A stretch of DNA of 64,000 bases from Distichodus sexfasciatus (lineage: Eukaryota; Chordata; Actinopteri; Characiformes; Distichodontidae): the NCBI GenBank assembly GCA_032718565.1, contig JAVGVS010000719.1, positions 1 through 64,000 of the forward strand, written 5' to 3'. Position 1 is the stretch's first letter. Each line of letters opens with the position of its first letter. The notes below the pieces were generated by a model that worked only from the letters and a program-made list of their open reading frames with translations, ran no database searches and was not told the DNA's origin. Shown here one piece after another: positions 31,401-42,262 of the stretch. The translations under genes and the position numbers were made by a program.

Positions 31401-31760
31401 GACGGACGAAAAAGTGTATTAAACAGCCGTATTTCCTAAATGGAAATGATGAAGCTTACGTGGCTCTTTTTGCCCGCTTTAGCTCTTCCTGCGTAAATGG
31501 GAGTCGGGTGGACATGCGGCAAGAGAGACTCGGCTGCCTTATTTTTTGACTGCGTCTGGTGTTTAAATATAGACCTCCACACATGGGAGAGGTTTGTATC
31601 AGACGTCAGTATCAGAGGTTCACATGCTAAATATGTTGACTCAGCCGTACATGTCACAAATGACATTTAAAGATGAGGAGCAGGGTGCAAATGAGCAAGG
31701 CATGATGCAACAGCCTCTGAATTTCTGGCCAGTTAATTATAGAGTGTCAGGGTATTTGAA
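31401..31760. other. Unique, repeat-free block
   Basis: Higher complexity and GC than its flanks and no recognised repeat. It includes TGTTGACTCAGCC, resembling a TRE/MARE-type site. It is only a candidate for conserved non-coding sequence; conservation cannot be judged here. Confidence 0.25.
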
Positions 31761-32570
31761 GTTCGTGGTTTAAAAGCCTGTCTTTGTTGTGGGACATTTG
31801 GTTCAGTCCATATTGATGCGAAACAGACACATGTACACACACACAGACCTTGTATGTAAAATGCTGTCACCTGGTTGGCATAAAATCAGTTACCTCGTGG
31901 TTAAATAGAACCATCATCAAGAAGTGGACTTGTGAGTGGAGGGTTGGCAGTTTGGGGTTCGTGTGTTGTGTAGAGGGGGAGCTAGTCCAGTTTTTATTAC
32001 ATTTGAAAATTCCGGCTTCCTCTGTAAGCATGACCTTTGTTGACTGAAGTGACATGATTCCTTGTGAGTTTTACAACCCAAGAGCTGTGAGCATGTCACT
32101 CCCCCATGTGATCAGCATGGGTTTAAGAAAGGTCTGTCATTGACCCCTTCAAGAAGCCTCAGCTTATTTTAGCTACCAACTGTCTGCTCCGTAAGAACCA
32201 GTTTTGCTTGTGACTAGTTTTATCTTTGTTTTGAACCCTCGGCCATTTCGACCACCATCACATGAGCAAGAAGCATGAGCATGAGAACATCTTGTGCTAG
32301 TCGGCCAATCAGATTGACAATTTCAGTCTCAGTGCCAGGTTAAGACTTTTAATTTGTCTTTTTATTTTAGAATTTACTCATGATTTCAGGACAGTGCTGA
32401 TCAGTTCCAAACATTTCAAAACCGACTCTGATTCTGTTGGAAATCAATGGACTCAATTCCAGTCAAGGATTTTCATGATTCTTGATTTCAAGAACAAAAT
32501 AAAATGAGCCAGGTCTTGGAAAACAAGCAGTATAATATTGATAGTGTGAATGACAAGAGATAGTTTCCAG
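31761..32570. other. Non-coding, nothing recognised
   Basis: No gene, RNA or repeat that I can support. Confidence 0.35.
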
Positions 32571-32571
32571 T

Positions 32572-33159
32572 GTTGCAGTACTCCAGACTAGCCTTGAGAC
32601 CAGTTTTTGAAGGCTATTACTATTAATGAGCTGATTGAATGACTTGTCACCTCAAGTGCAACCAATGATGTTACTGCCGACTGCAGTTACCCGCTCTGCA
32701 CCTTCACACCATTCATCTCTCATGTTTCTAACCCGACCGTACTTTAAACTGATTTCCCATTTATCTGGTGTTTCAGGCCATGTTGTGTGGTGTTTAGCAA
32801 CTATTTCTGGCACTGTAGTTTGAGTTTAACATATGATGTGATCAGTTTGGATAACTGCTTCCAGTGAAGCTATTTCTTCATTATAGATATGTAAGAGAGA
32901 AATTGAATAAAAGAAGTTGAATAGAAGTTGAATAAACATGTTTAATGTTGCTTAGTATATGTTGTTTGCTTTGTTCAGCTCTTTTTGATGGGGTTCTTAG
33001 GCTTTGCATGTTCCACTTATTGGTCATGTGGTGTCAAATATGCACTGGTCTCGGTCTCGTCACGGTCTCGGCCCTTCAGAGTCTTGGTCTTGTCTCGGGC
33101 TTGACACACTCTGGTCTCGATCAGGACTTGGTCTCGGTTTAGGTGGTCTTGACTACAAC
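32572..33159. mobile_element. Degraded hAT-type element (GGTCTCGG family)
   Basis: The left end GTTGCAGTACTCCAGACTAG pairs loosely with the inverted right end GTTGTAGTCAAGACCACC. Runs of GGTCTCGGTCTCG and TCTTGGTCTTG near the right end (33,048-33,140) are the hallmark of a widespread fish element of this type. There is no transposase. Confidence 0.6.
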
Positions 33160-33339
33160 TCATAGTTTCCGTTAAATAACACACACAGTTTGTAGTTTTA
33201 CCCATAATCACTGTATAAAATGACATTTTCCATTTCATCTTTAGCCCAGCATTAATGCAGAAAAACTTTGTCCATGTGAAATGGTAACGCTAATTTAGTG
33301 AATGAACTTGTAGATGGTGTGGAGATGATTTCAAGGCTT

Positions 33340-33597
33340 TTGACTTGAGTGAGTGAGTGAGTGAGTGATTATTTGTCATTGTGAACAGAGCACAGCACAG
33401 GACACAGTGCACCACAACGAAATGTGGCATTTTTGATCCATCAGTGTAGGAGCAGTGGGCAGCTAACATGAGCAGCACGTGGAAGGCAGTGCTTGGGGAC
33501 GGTGCCTTGCTCATGAGTACCTTTACCAGTCCTGGGATTCAAACTGGCGACCTTCCGATCACGGGGCGAACACCTTAACCTAAGCTACCAACAGCCC
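33340..33597 (-). mobile_element. tRNA-derived SINE, family A, copy 7
   Basis: Reverse orientation. The (GTGA)n entry GAGTGAGTGAGTGATTATTT, the family body and the head complement GGCGACCTTCCGATCACG, GGGGCGAACACC are all present. Confidence 0.87.
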
Positions 33598-34250
33598 TTC
33601 TACTTAACTGTTGATCCCTTGAATTAAAGTATCAGTTCTTTTTAGGATCGACTCCCAGCCTTATTTTTGTGGCTATACATATTTAAGCTTTCCCAAGGTG
33701 TGCACTGTCTATGGACTTTCCACTAACCTTCCTGCTCGGCCACATATGTGTGTAGCTTCATGCCTCAGTTTTTTAAGCTAATTACAACATTGGGAACCGA
33801 TGCCAAAAATGGGGCTATTTTGCATCTGATTTGCATGCAGTGCAGAGTGAGTTTACTGAGAACTTTGTCACAGGGTTTCTGCGCGTGTAGCTGTGTTTTG
33901 TGTTGAGATTGTGGTATATTTCTGTGTAACCTTTTTGCATGGGCACAGATATTTGGTTATGTTGTTTGTTGTTTATTTAAGTGTGGTTGGTGAGTGTGTG
34001 GTGTGTGGTCATCTCTTGGGTTTGCTGTATGTGTGAGTGGTGCTTATCACTAGTGAGTGTCTATGGGAGTTTTTTTTTTGTTTTTTTGAGTATTATTGTT
34101 GTGTGTATGTTTGTGCGTGGTTGTTACTTATTTATTGATCTGTATCTAAAGCGGTCTTTGTGTCTTGGCTCGGGGTGATGATGTAAATGGGATGAGTCAC
34201 TGATGGAGAGTCCAGCACAGACACACAGCTCTCCATTCCCCTCAGGCAAA
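33598..34250. other. Non-coding with GT-rich DNA
   Basis: No gene recognised. It is enriched in TGTG words from about 33,975 onward. Confidence 0.35.
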
Positions 34251-34261
34251 CCACTGTCAAT

Positions 34262-34620
34262 CTCACACTGTGCCCTCTGTGTATGTGTGTGGGTGTGTGT
34301 GCGTGTGTGTATGAGCTTGTGTATGCATGTGTGTGCTTGTGTCTGTGAGTGTGAGAGAGAGAGAGCAGCCTTGCTAAAAGCATGGTGAACTGTGAAAACA
34401 GATAATAAGAGGTGAGACTGTGTGTGTGCGTGTGTGTGTGTCTGTGGTAATGTGGTAAATATTCCATTTAAGAGGTATATGTGAGAGAAATAAATGGTAA
34501 AGAGTGTGTATCAATATGTTAGAAGCTGTGTGTGTCTTATGTGTGTGTGTAGGACTCAAATATTATTTAAGAGGTACATTTAAGATAAATAAATGATGTA
34601 AAGAGTGGGTGCGTATGTGT

Positions 34621-34658
<38 letters not shown>

Positions 34659-34788
34659 TAGCAGCAGTGTGGACCTTGAGCTGTCAGCGCCCTGAACACT
34701 TCTAAGAGCATCATCCATCGCACTCAAATAGCTTGTGAGTGTGTGTATGTGTGTGTGTGTGTGTGTGAGAGAGAGAGTATGAGTATTA
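34262..34788. repeat. GT-rich minisatellite / microsatellite tract
   Basis: Long GT runs (34,617-34,657 and 34,738-34,768) alternate with duplicated units of about 110 bp containing ATTTAAGAGGTAYAT, AAATAAATGRTRTAAAGAGT (34,460-34,610). Confidence 0.8.
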
Positions 34789-36102
34789 CAGTTTTTCTCA
34801 GGCACTTAACTACTTTTTTCGAAACAATAACCACATTCTCAAATCAGCCGATGCAGCCTGCAGAACACTAACAAATTTGGCAGAACTCCCCATTTTCCCT
34901 GCAAAACCCTCTACATGAATCAAAACACTAAATAGCTATTGCAAGATTGCATAACTCACTCAAACAGTAACACACATCAGTCAAACAGGAGACACATACA
35001 GGCAATCAGTGAACACTCTCAGACAAAATACTCACTCACTGCAGTCAAATCACACAAACACGTCTTCTGTGAAGGTTAAGTGGTTTTATTGGGTGTGTAT
35101 GAAAATGCAAAAATCAAGAAAACAAATTTTGTCATGTGATACAAAAAAGGCATGTGATTTACTCTGCATAGTCTCTTCCATAGCCTTGTCTCTCCCTTCA
35201 GACTCCAGAAGTGCTCTGTAAATCTCATCAAGGAATACAATAAACTTTCCAGATGTATATGGCCCAACTGTTGGGATGTATACAACAGGACCAGTCCCTG
35301 TTATACCAAGTGATGCGCAGAGTTACCGTAAACTGCAATTACAGCAGCCTGTATTTCCTGTAAACGGAGTGTATTGTTCCCGAGCACCATCTGAACAATC
35401 GCCGCTTCGTGGTCTGCAGTGAACAGCGGCCACTCCCGCCAGCTGCAGGTGTTCTTTCAAGTCTATAAAGACATACTGTATGTAATGTAGAATACTGCAG
35501 CAACTATAGATCTAATAACTGCAAGAACTGAGGTCTATATTTGAATTACAGCAAGTGAATGTTACAGAACTATTTTCCCTCTTGAATGTTTGAATAATTG
35601 ATGCAACGCATGACCATGAACATGGTCAATGACAGTGGCTGTAATTTTATGACTGTCCTCTGACCTTACCCACTGTTTCCTCTTCCACGTCCACGTCCAC
35701 GTCCACATCCTCTCCAGTCTTGTTTCATTGTGTGTTAAAAATTACACCACTTTATTACTACTTTTATACCGTGTTAGCAACTTTTGAGTGATTGAGAGTG
35801 GATTTGCAGCAAGTAGTGCAACCAATTGCAAGTTTGGCCCAAGTTCAGTAGTGTTTTGGGATGGAATTTAGCAGCTGCCGCTATTTTGAAGTGAATTGTT
35901 TAATCAGACACTCTGATGTGATTTTGGTGTTACCAAATGATCACTGTGACTAGTGTTTTGCAAAAATCCTTTGGCAATGAAAAGTGATGTGCAACATGGT
36001 TTCTGATGTGCAAAAAAGTTTGCTGATTTGCTTATATTTATTTGGAAATGACAACTTGGACTGATGCCATGGTCAATGTAGTTAAGCGCCTGAGAAAAAC
36101 TG
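34789..36102 (-). mobile_element. Tc1/mariner-type element with intact TIRs, decayed transposase
   Basis: The termini CAGTTTTTCTCAGG(C/T)... match inversely with one mismatch over 25 bp (left 34789-34813, right 36078-36102). Both ends are flanked by TA. On the minus strand there are transposase remnants: an Arg-Gly run from a GTGGAC repeat at 35,684-35,710, a segment reading KITATVIDHVHGHALHQ (about 35,660-35,590), then HEAAIVQMVLGNNTLRLQEI (about 35,420-35,360). The frame is broken and no DDE core was found. It is 1,314 bp, shorter than a full element. Confidence 0.82.
35684..35710. repeat. (CCACGT)n hexamer array inside the mariner-type element
   Basis: Four to five tandem CCACGT units. 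On the minus strand they would encode an alternating Arg/Gly-type tract, consistent with the N-terminus of this transposase group. Confidence 0.85.
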
Positions 36103-36706
36103 TAATTGGGGTGATGAAGAAACTGCACAAGTCATATATTAATATAATGTATTATATCTATTGTGTTGTAACTATCATGACCAAATAAGAGAGAGAGTGA
36201 GAGAGAGAGAGAGAATCTCTGTTTCTATTTGTACAACGCGCTCATAAAACCTGATTTCTACTAATCAGATTTGCTTCTTCCGACACAGGGAGCATATATC
36301 TGTGTATGCGTGAATGTGTGTTTGTGAGACCCTCCTGGATGTGGTCACTCATGAATGTAGACAGGTGCAACAAAACGCAATCTGCTGGAAACATGCTCCA
36401 ACACACGTTATATTCCATCATTGATCCACATTTTTCATAATTCATACTTTCATAATTTATCCACAACACAACAATGTTCTAGGCGTATTTTACATACGGT
36501 ATGTTTGTCTCAATGTCTAGCAGCTATAGCACAGTGGAGCTTTCCTTGTGACACAGATTTCTCTCTGTCTCACTCCCACTACACTCTCTCAATCTTTCCC
36601 CCGTACTCACTTTCTCTTTATTTCTCCATTACACGGACACTTAAAACCATTCTCTCTGTTCAGACTGATGTTTCCTCATTCCAGTGAAAGAGAGTGTGTG
36701 TTGTGT
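36103..36706. other. Non-coding, short GA and CT-rich stretches
   Basis: Includes a GA run at 36,187-36,215. No exon is recognised. Confidence 0.35.
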
Positions 36707-37110
36707 TTTCCGGAGTGTTTTAGTTACAAGGGATGAGGTCTCCACCGAGATACAATTAAAAGTGTGTGTGTGTGTGTGTTTTGCATGATACTGGAGATGC
36801 TGAGTGTTTTAGTTATAAAGGACAAGGTCTCCTCAGAGATACAATTAAAAGTCTGTGTGTGTGTGTTGCATGATACTGTAGATCCTGAGTGTTTTAGTTA
36901 TGAAGGATAAGGTCACAGAGACACCATGAGAAGTGTGTTTCAATGTGTGTGTGTTGGATGATATGGTAGAAACTGAGTGTTTTAGCTACAAAAGATAAGG
37001 ACTTTGCAGTGTGTGTGTGTGTGTGTGTGATTTGCATGATACTGTGGATACTGAGTGTTTAAGCTAAACAAAGATACAATAAAAAGTGAGTGTGTGTTTC
37101 ACAGCCACCA
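36707..37110. repeat. Minisatellite, about 86-bp unit, about 4.5 copies
   Basis: GAGTGTTTTAGTTA or a close variant recurs at about 36,713, 36,802, 36,887, 36,974 and 37,053. Each is followed by AAGGTCTC-like sequence, AGATACAATTAAAAG, a GT run and GCATGATACTG. Unit lengths are 79-89 bp. Confidence 0.9.
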
Positions 37111-37369
37111 CCGGTTCTGAAGAAGAGCTTGTTTACGTGCGGTGTTCCATGTATCTGTGTGTTTTGCCCAGTCAGGCTGCATACGGCTTTGTGGACATGT
37201 TTACTGTAAACCTCTCTGGACATGCAGGAGAGTTTTTGCTTTCGCTTTCCGACCCGTCTTAAACAAACCTTTAAGTCATAAGTGCATCTGAGCCTTAATG
37301 GTATCGCTTATTTAGTGAAGGAACTTGATGATGGTTAATGGATGATGACTCCTTGAATAGCAGTATTGA

Positions 37370-38112
37370 TGCTTTTTAGGATTGACTTAAAGCCCTATTT
37401 TTGTGACTGTATACATGTGTTATTCCTACCTGCGGCATTTCTCTTTTACCGTCTGGCAAATAAGACCGAAGCTCCCGCTCAGCCTCCACTAGATTGTGTA
37501 ACAGCTTCATACCGCAAGCCATCAGAACTCTCAACGCACATTAAAATCCAATCTGTGTTTAAATACCTCTCAACTGCATATGCTTAAACTACCTCTAAAT
37601 TACACCTGCACTTTTACCTACTCTTTACTGTTTGCTGCCACAGCAGACACACTCAAAAGCTGCAGTGTTAATTCTATAATGTGGTTTTAATGGTACAATT
37701 TCCCTTGTGCCTTACAGTATCTAACCATGTGCAATATCAGACATTAAGGTTTACATCCCATACACTCTCCACCGTTACATCGTTGCATAAGTCTATTCTC
37801 TATTTATTGTACTGTCTACTTATTGAATTCTATTGTAGTGTTTTTGCGCTTTGTTGTTTGGTGAATGCTCCTGTATGTTGGCGTCAGTGCTGCTAACTGC
37901 TTTGTGCAACACCACATTAAGTAATATCCCATCCAACGAAGCCTTACATTCTCTTTTTTCAGTCTCTTTACTGTATTGCCTGTTTGCACCTCGCACCCTG
38001 TTGAATGTAATGTGCCGTGTTACTGTATGTTGCACCGTAGCCATGGAGAAACATCTCATCACACTTTGTACATGTATAAAGCTGCAGATGACAAAAAAGT
38101 AACCTTGAACCT
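37370..38112 (+). mobile_element. LINE 3' end (reverse transcriptase tail plus 3' UTR)
   Basis: Around 37,430-37,525 the text resembles the last codons of an L2/Rex-type ORF2 (TTTTACCGTCTGGC, then ACAGCTTCATACCGCAAGCC, ATCAGAACTCTCAAC). A 3' UTR follows with TGCACTTTTACCTACTC, CTATTTATTGTACTGTC and an end at AGTAACCTTGAACC. The coding frame is decayed. Confidence 0.65.
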
Positions 38113-38640
38113 TTATCTTTCCTGACTTATGTACGTTTTTCAAAGTCTATTGACTATTTCCTTACCTAAGCTAATTACAATACTGGGAACCGATGCCAAA
38201 AATAAGCTTTTTGCGCTTCCTTCTATTTTTCAATATGAGTTTTAGATTTTTTCTGATTTAGGCTGTGGGAAGCCGAATCCACAGTTTTTAGGAAGGACCG
38301 TGTCAGACCGCTGGAGCTTTATTTGCGGTGGAGGAGTGGATTTTGGAGAGTTTAGCTGCTGGAGTTATCGCGGCCTCGAGTGGCCCCAAGGCTTCGCAGT
38401 TCAGCACTCGGCAGGGATGAGACAAAATGTCATTTTTGTCAGTCATGATGGAGTGGGGAGGCTGGGAGGGAGACGAGAGAGGGACTAAGATGGAGAGAGA
38501 GACTGAAAGAAAGGCGAAGGAGAGAGACAACAGGGAAGGCGTCACGTCGCTCTCACACTCTCATGCGCACTTGCGCCTCTTACACACTGTCTCAAATGGT
38601 CCTGACAGGCCCGGCTGGGCAAACTGACTTTTCCTGTTGT
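38113..38640. other. Unique, moderately GC-rich block
   Basis: No recognised repeat or exon. It includes GTTATCGCGGCCTCGAGTGG and a GA-rich run (38,455-38,540). It could be regulatory, but there is no direct evidence. Confidence 0.25.
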
Positions 38641-38647
38641 GTTGTAT

Positions 38648-38955
38648 ACGTTTGTGTGTGTGTGTGTGTGTGTGTGTTTATGTGTATATGTGTATGTGAA
38701 TTGGTGTGATGGGGGTGAGGAGTGAGTGATCGACTGCATGTTTGACAGTTTGTGTAGAAGAACGTGTATGTGTGTCGCAGTTGGGCATCATTAGGGCTTA
38801 TGTTTTTCTCCCTGAGGTGTGTGTGTGTGCGTATGTGTGTGTGTCAGTGCGTAAGTGTGTGTCTTGAGGGCTTTCGCCAGCATCAGTGCTAATGTAATCA
38901 GTGGTGCGAGATTGGACACTTTTAGAAAGTGTGTGTGGGCCAGTCTTCTTTTAAC

Positions 38956-38997
<42 letters not shown>

Positions 38998-38998
38998 T
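38648..38998. repeat. Cluster of (GT)n microsatellites
   Basis: GT runs at 38,653-38,680, 38,816-38,845 and 38,957-38,996, separated by unique sequence. Confidence 0.9.
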
Positions 38999-39349
38999 CT
39001 AGCCTTCACTTAACCAATCATACCTACCAAGAATAGAGCAGTCTCTTTACCTGTTAAGAGACTGTAATATGTTTAATTAATTAATTATGTTTAATTAATA
39101 TGTTTAATATGTAATATTACTGTAATATGTTTTAAGTCATAAACCAGCCCCAAACACAATTCTTTGCATTTTCTCTGCACAGCTTAGGAAATTAGGGGAA
39201 AATGTACAAACAGTGTATGGTTACATGTTATTGTCCATTTGTTAAAATGACATTAAAATAAACAAGATTACTATTATTTACAATTGACAAATGTTTCGCC
39301 TTTTTGGCAGAAGTAGAAACCATCACATCTTCTCTTCCTCTTTTCTTCT

Positions 39350-39452
39350 TCTAAGACCCTTAACCCCTAGTTGCTGCAGGGAGGCTCTCCTTGTGATTAG
39401 AAAAATGGAAGTCATTCTGGACAAGAACTTCTGCTAAATAATGTAAATGCAA
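39350..39452 (+). mobile_element. SINE 3' tail fragment
   Basis: GACCCTTAACCCCTAGTTGC and ACTTCTGCTAAATAATGTAA, AATGCAAAT match the 3' ends of family C-like fish SINEs. Confidence 0.45.
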
Positions 39453-39497
39453 ATCCAAAATCCCTAAAACACAAGGCAGGTGTTGTGGACAGTCACG

Positions 39498-40870
39498 AAA
39501 AGTAGGACTGGGTGGTATACGATATTATCTTTTTGAAGATGTTACTATGACCCTGTTTGCAGGATGAGGGGCAGAATGTAAGTACAAATAAATGTCATTG
39601 GAATAAAATGAAAGATTTTTAAAAAGCTAGGTATAGCCCTGAAACAAATGTAAGAGTAACTTTACAAACACGATCACAAGCCAAAGTACATAGTGAGACA
39701 ACCAAATGTAGAACAGACAAGATTTTTTTTTAATTAGATATAAAATGTCCCTAACCTTTTGAAATCTTTTAAAATGGTTTCCTTTTAAAAGGGTTGTTTC
39801 TAAACAAGTAAAACGCAGTTTTCTTAAAACGATGATGTGTTTAGTTCTATTGTGCGCGTGCCTTAAATACCTTATGCGTTTTCCAACGTCACAGTATGCA
39901 ACAGAAAATGCATTAGCGTCAGCTGCACGACATTTGTATACAGTTGTTTGACTGATTGTTATCGGAACAAGAAGGCGCGTCGTTCATTGTTTTGTTTTTT
40001 TCAGGATTCTGATTGGCTAACATGGCTTTATGCTTCTCGTTACACTGCCGCCTATAGGTTTGGCATGCTCATAATAGCTCTTGATGGCGTGTTTATGCGG
40101 ATTTGTGCAAATGAATACTTTTTGGAAAACGATCTGGTGTAAACAAGGATATTTTTGAAAACAGAGTGGGGGAGATAGCCGTTTCTGTAAATACCCAGCT
40201 ATGTGTAAACGTGGCTTTATTTAGCTATTTGATGTGAAAATACAGAGACAAACCTGATACTGTCTATTTTAATGAGCAACTTCTAGTTTTTGTCTATAGA
40301 TTTTTTTATTTACTTCACTGTCCTACTGTAATAACAAATGTTTTGTTTTCAGTGGTTTTAGACAGTGGTTTTTATACTTCTGTCATAGAGGTATATAATA
40401 TTTACAAACTGGTACATTCTGTAACTATATAATAATAAAAAAACATGCATTTTGCCAAATGGAAATGAGCTGATCTTAGAAATATAGTCAGACACACTTT
40501 AAATACTTTATAGCAAAAACTTAACTTAAGACAATCATATTGGGTAAGTTCTTTTTAGATTTCAGCAAAATATGTCTTATAACTGTACATTATTCCTATA
40601 TGAAGTTATTGAAGACTGCAACAGCTCACCCAATTTGCATGCCGAGCTCTCATAAGGATAATGTATTTTTTATGTGATTCATAATACTTTGGCGTTATGG
40701 CATTGTCATTTTCATTATTTTGGTATGTCCTCTTATTTGCTTTAATGTAATCTATTTACCTTGCAATTCCTTTAGGAAACCCAGAGAAAATAGGCAGAAA
40801 TGTGTTAGTGATTAAGAAATGGAGAAAGAAAAAGATGAGAACGTTTTGTACCATCTCCAGCCCTACTTTT
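39498..40870. mobile_element. Long TIR element (AAAAGTAGGGCTGG ends)
   Basis: The left AAAAGTAGGACTGGGTGGTA pairs with the inverted right end CAAAAGTAGGGCTGGAGATG. It is about 1.37 kb, non-coding and probably hAT-like. A region of TGTGTAAACGTGG / GTGTAAACAAGG words (40,135-40,215) suggests an embedded MITE related to 22.1-22.4 kb. Confidence 0.6.
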
Positions 40871-42050
40871 GTATATTTAGTGCCTCTGTTCTTTGAGTTT
40901 CTTGATTTGTAAGTCAAGACCAGAGATTTCCATTCCGTGCACCGGAGACCTCCAGGACTTTTTTGATGGGTTGAGTTTCCTAACACATCTGAACTGCTCT
41001 ACAGCCCTGAGTCACCTGACTGAGGTGTGTTTGGACTTGGAGCAGAAGAAAATACAGGCTGACTGGCAATCTCACACTGGCTGATTGAAAACCTCTGGTC
41101 TACTGGAGCTCTGGGAGAGGACGAGTGTGTTTAGGAGAGCTTTGCCAAACCACGACTTAGTGCTTATACTGGACTGCAACCAACACAGCTAAAGGATTTA
41201 TCTATTAGATGAGGATCAGCAGACACACACACACAGTTTCCCATAATGCAGTTCCCATTGGGAACGGTCTGGATGAAGCCCGTGGGACCTGAGAATGCTA
41301 TAACTGACTCTTTGAAGAAGAGTTGATAGGGCCAATCCATCATGACTATCATGCCCCTGTTGCATTCTGCGACGGCATGTAACGTAGACATGCATTGTTG
41401 CTCCTTTGGGGGCAGTAATGGTTTTACAAGTGTGGTAAAGTGAAAGAAATAGAAAAAACATCTATTTGCCGGTTGTGATTAGTTTGCATTTTTAAATGAG
41501 CGAAACTGTTAGTTAAGGGTAGGATTACATTTAGTAATATTTTATTACTGCATCAATGCTGTAATAATAAGTATTTTGTGTGTGTGTGTGTGTGTGTGTA
41601 TCTGTGAAGATAGCGGGGGTTGCCGGTAATGGTACATTACTGGCTGTATCTGCATTAATTTATTGCTAACCCACATTCTCTAATGTGGAAAACATGGACG
41701 TCTGTCAGCGATTAAAACGACACACGCCCACATCTGAGCAACAACTGTCTGGTTTCCACCGTCATGAACTTTAACGCAATTATACAAGGCAATAAATAAT
41801 CCCCCTGTTTCTGGTGCACGCACCAGTTAGCAGCTGTTCATGCTGCAGTTTAGTGCAATACTAGCGTCGCTACATTTGACTACTTTCAACATTTAGTCCT
41901 TGCTAAGGAACAAGTTGTCATATGAAAACTAAGCTAGCTTTGCAGAGGTAAAAACACTAGATGAAAAATGTAGCAAAATGTAGCTACCTTAAATCTCTTT
42001 TTTTTTGGGAACAATAGCTAGTTAAGCTAGTAGATAGCTAGTGCATTTAA
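40871..42050. other. Non-coding, one (GT)n run
   Basis: (TG)11 at 41,577-41,599. A 63-codon frame at 40,893-41,084 has no family resemblance and is not called. Confidence 0.35.
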
Positions 42051-42057
42051 TGTTTCT

Positions 42058-42262
42058 GCGCCCGCTCGCCCAGAGGAGGATGGGGTCCCCCTCCGAGTCT
42101 TAGTTCCTCTCAAGGTTTCTTCCTATTAGAGGGAGTTTTTCCTTGCCACTGTCGCCTCAGGCTTGCTTGTAGGGGGGTTTAGGCCGGTTATATGTAAAGT
42201 GCTTTGTGACAATGACTGTTGTTAAGAGCGCTATATAAATAAATTTGAATTTGAATTTAGTT
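42058..42262 (+). mobile_element. Common teleost interspersed repeat (retroposon 3' part)
   Basis: Contains CCAGAGGAGGATGGGGTCCC, CTCAAGGTTTCTTCCTATTA, GAGTTTTTCCTTGCCACTGT and the end GCGCTATATAAATAAATTTG. I recognise these phrases from a repeat that is abundant across teleosts. Confidence 0.75.

Noticed and set aside
36707..37110. CRISPR-like array
   Set aside because: The units are whole tandem copies with internal GT runs, not short direct repeats with unique spacers, and the DNA is vertebrate nuclear.
40893..41084. 63-codon plus-strand frame
   Set aside because: Short, with no domain and no splice support.
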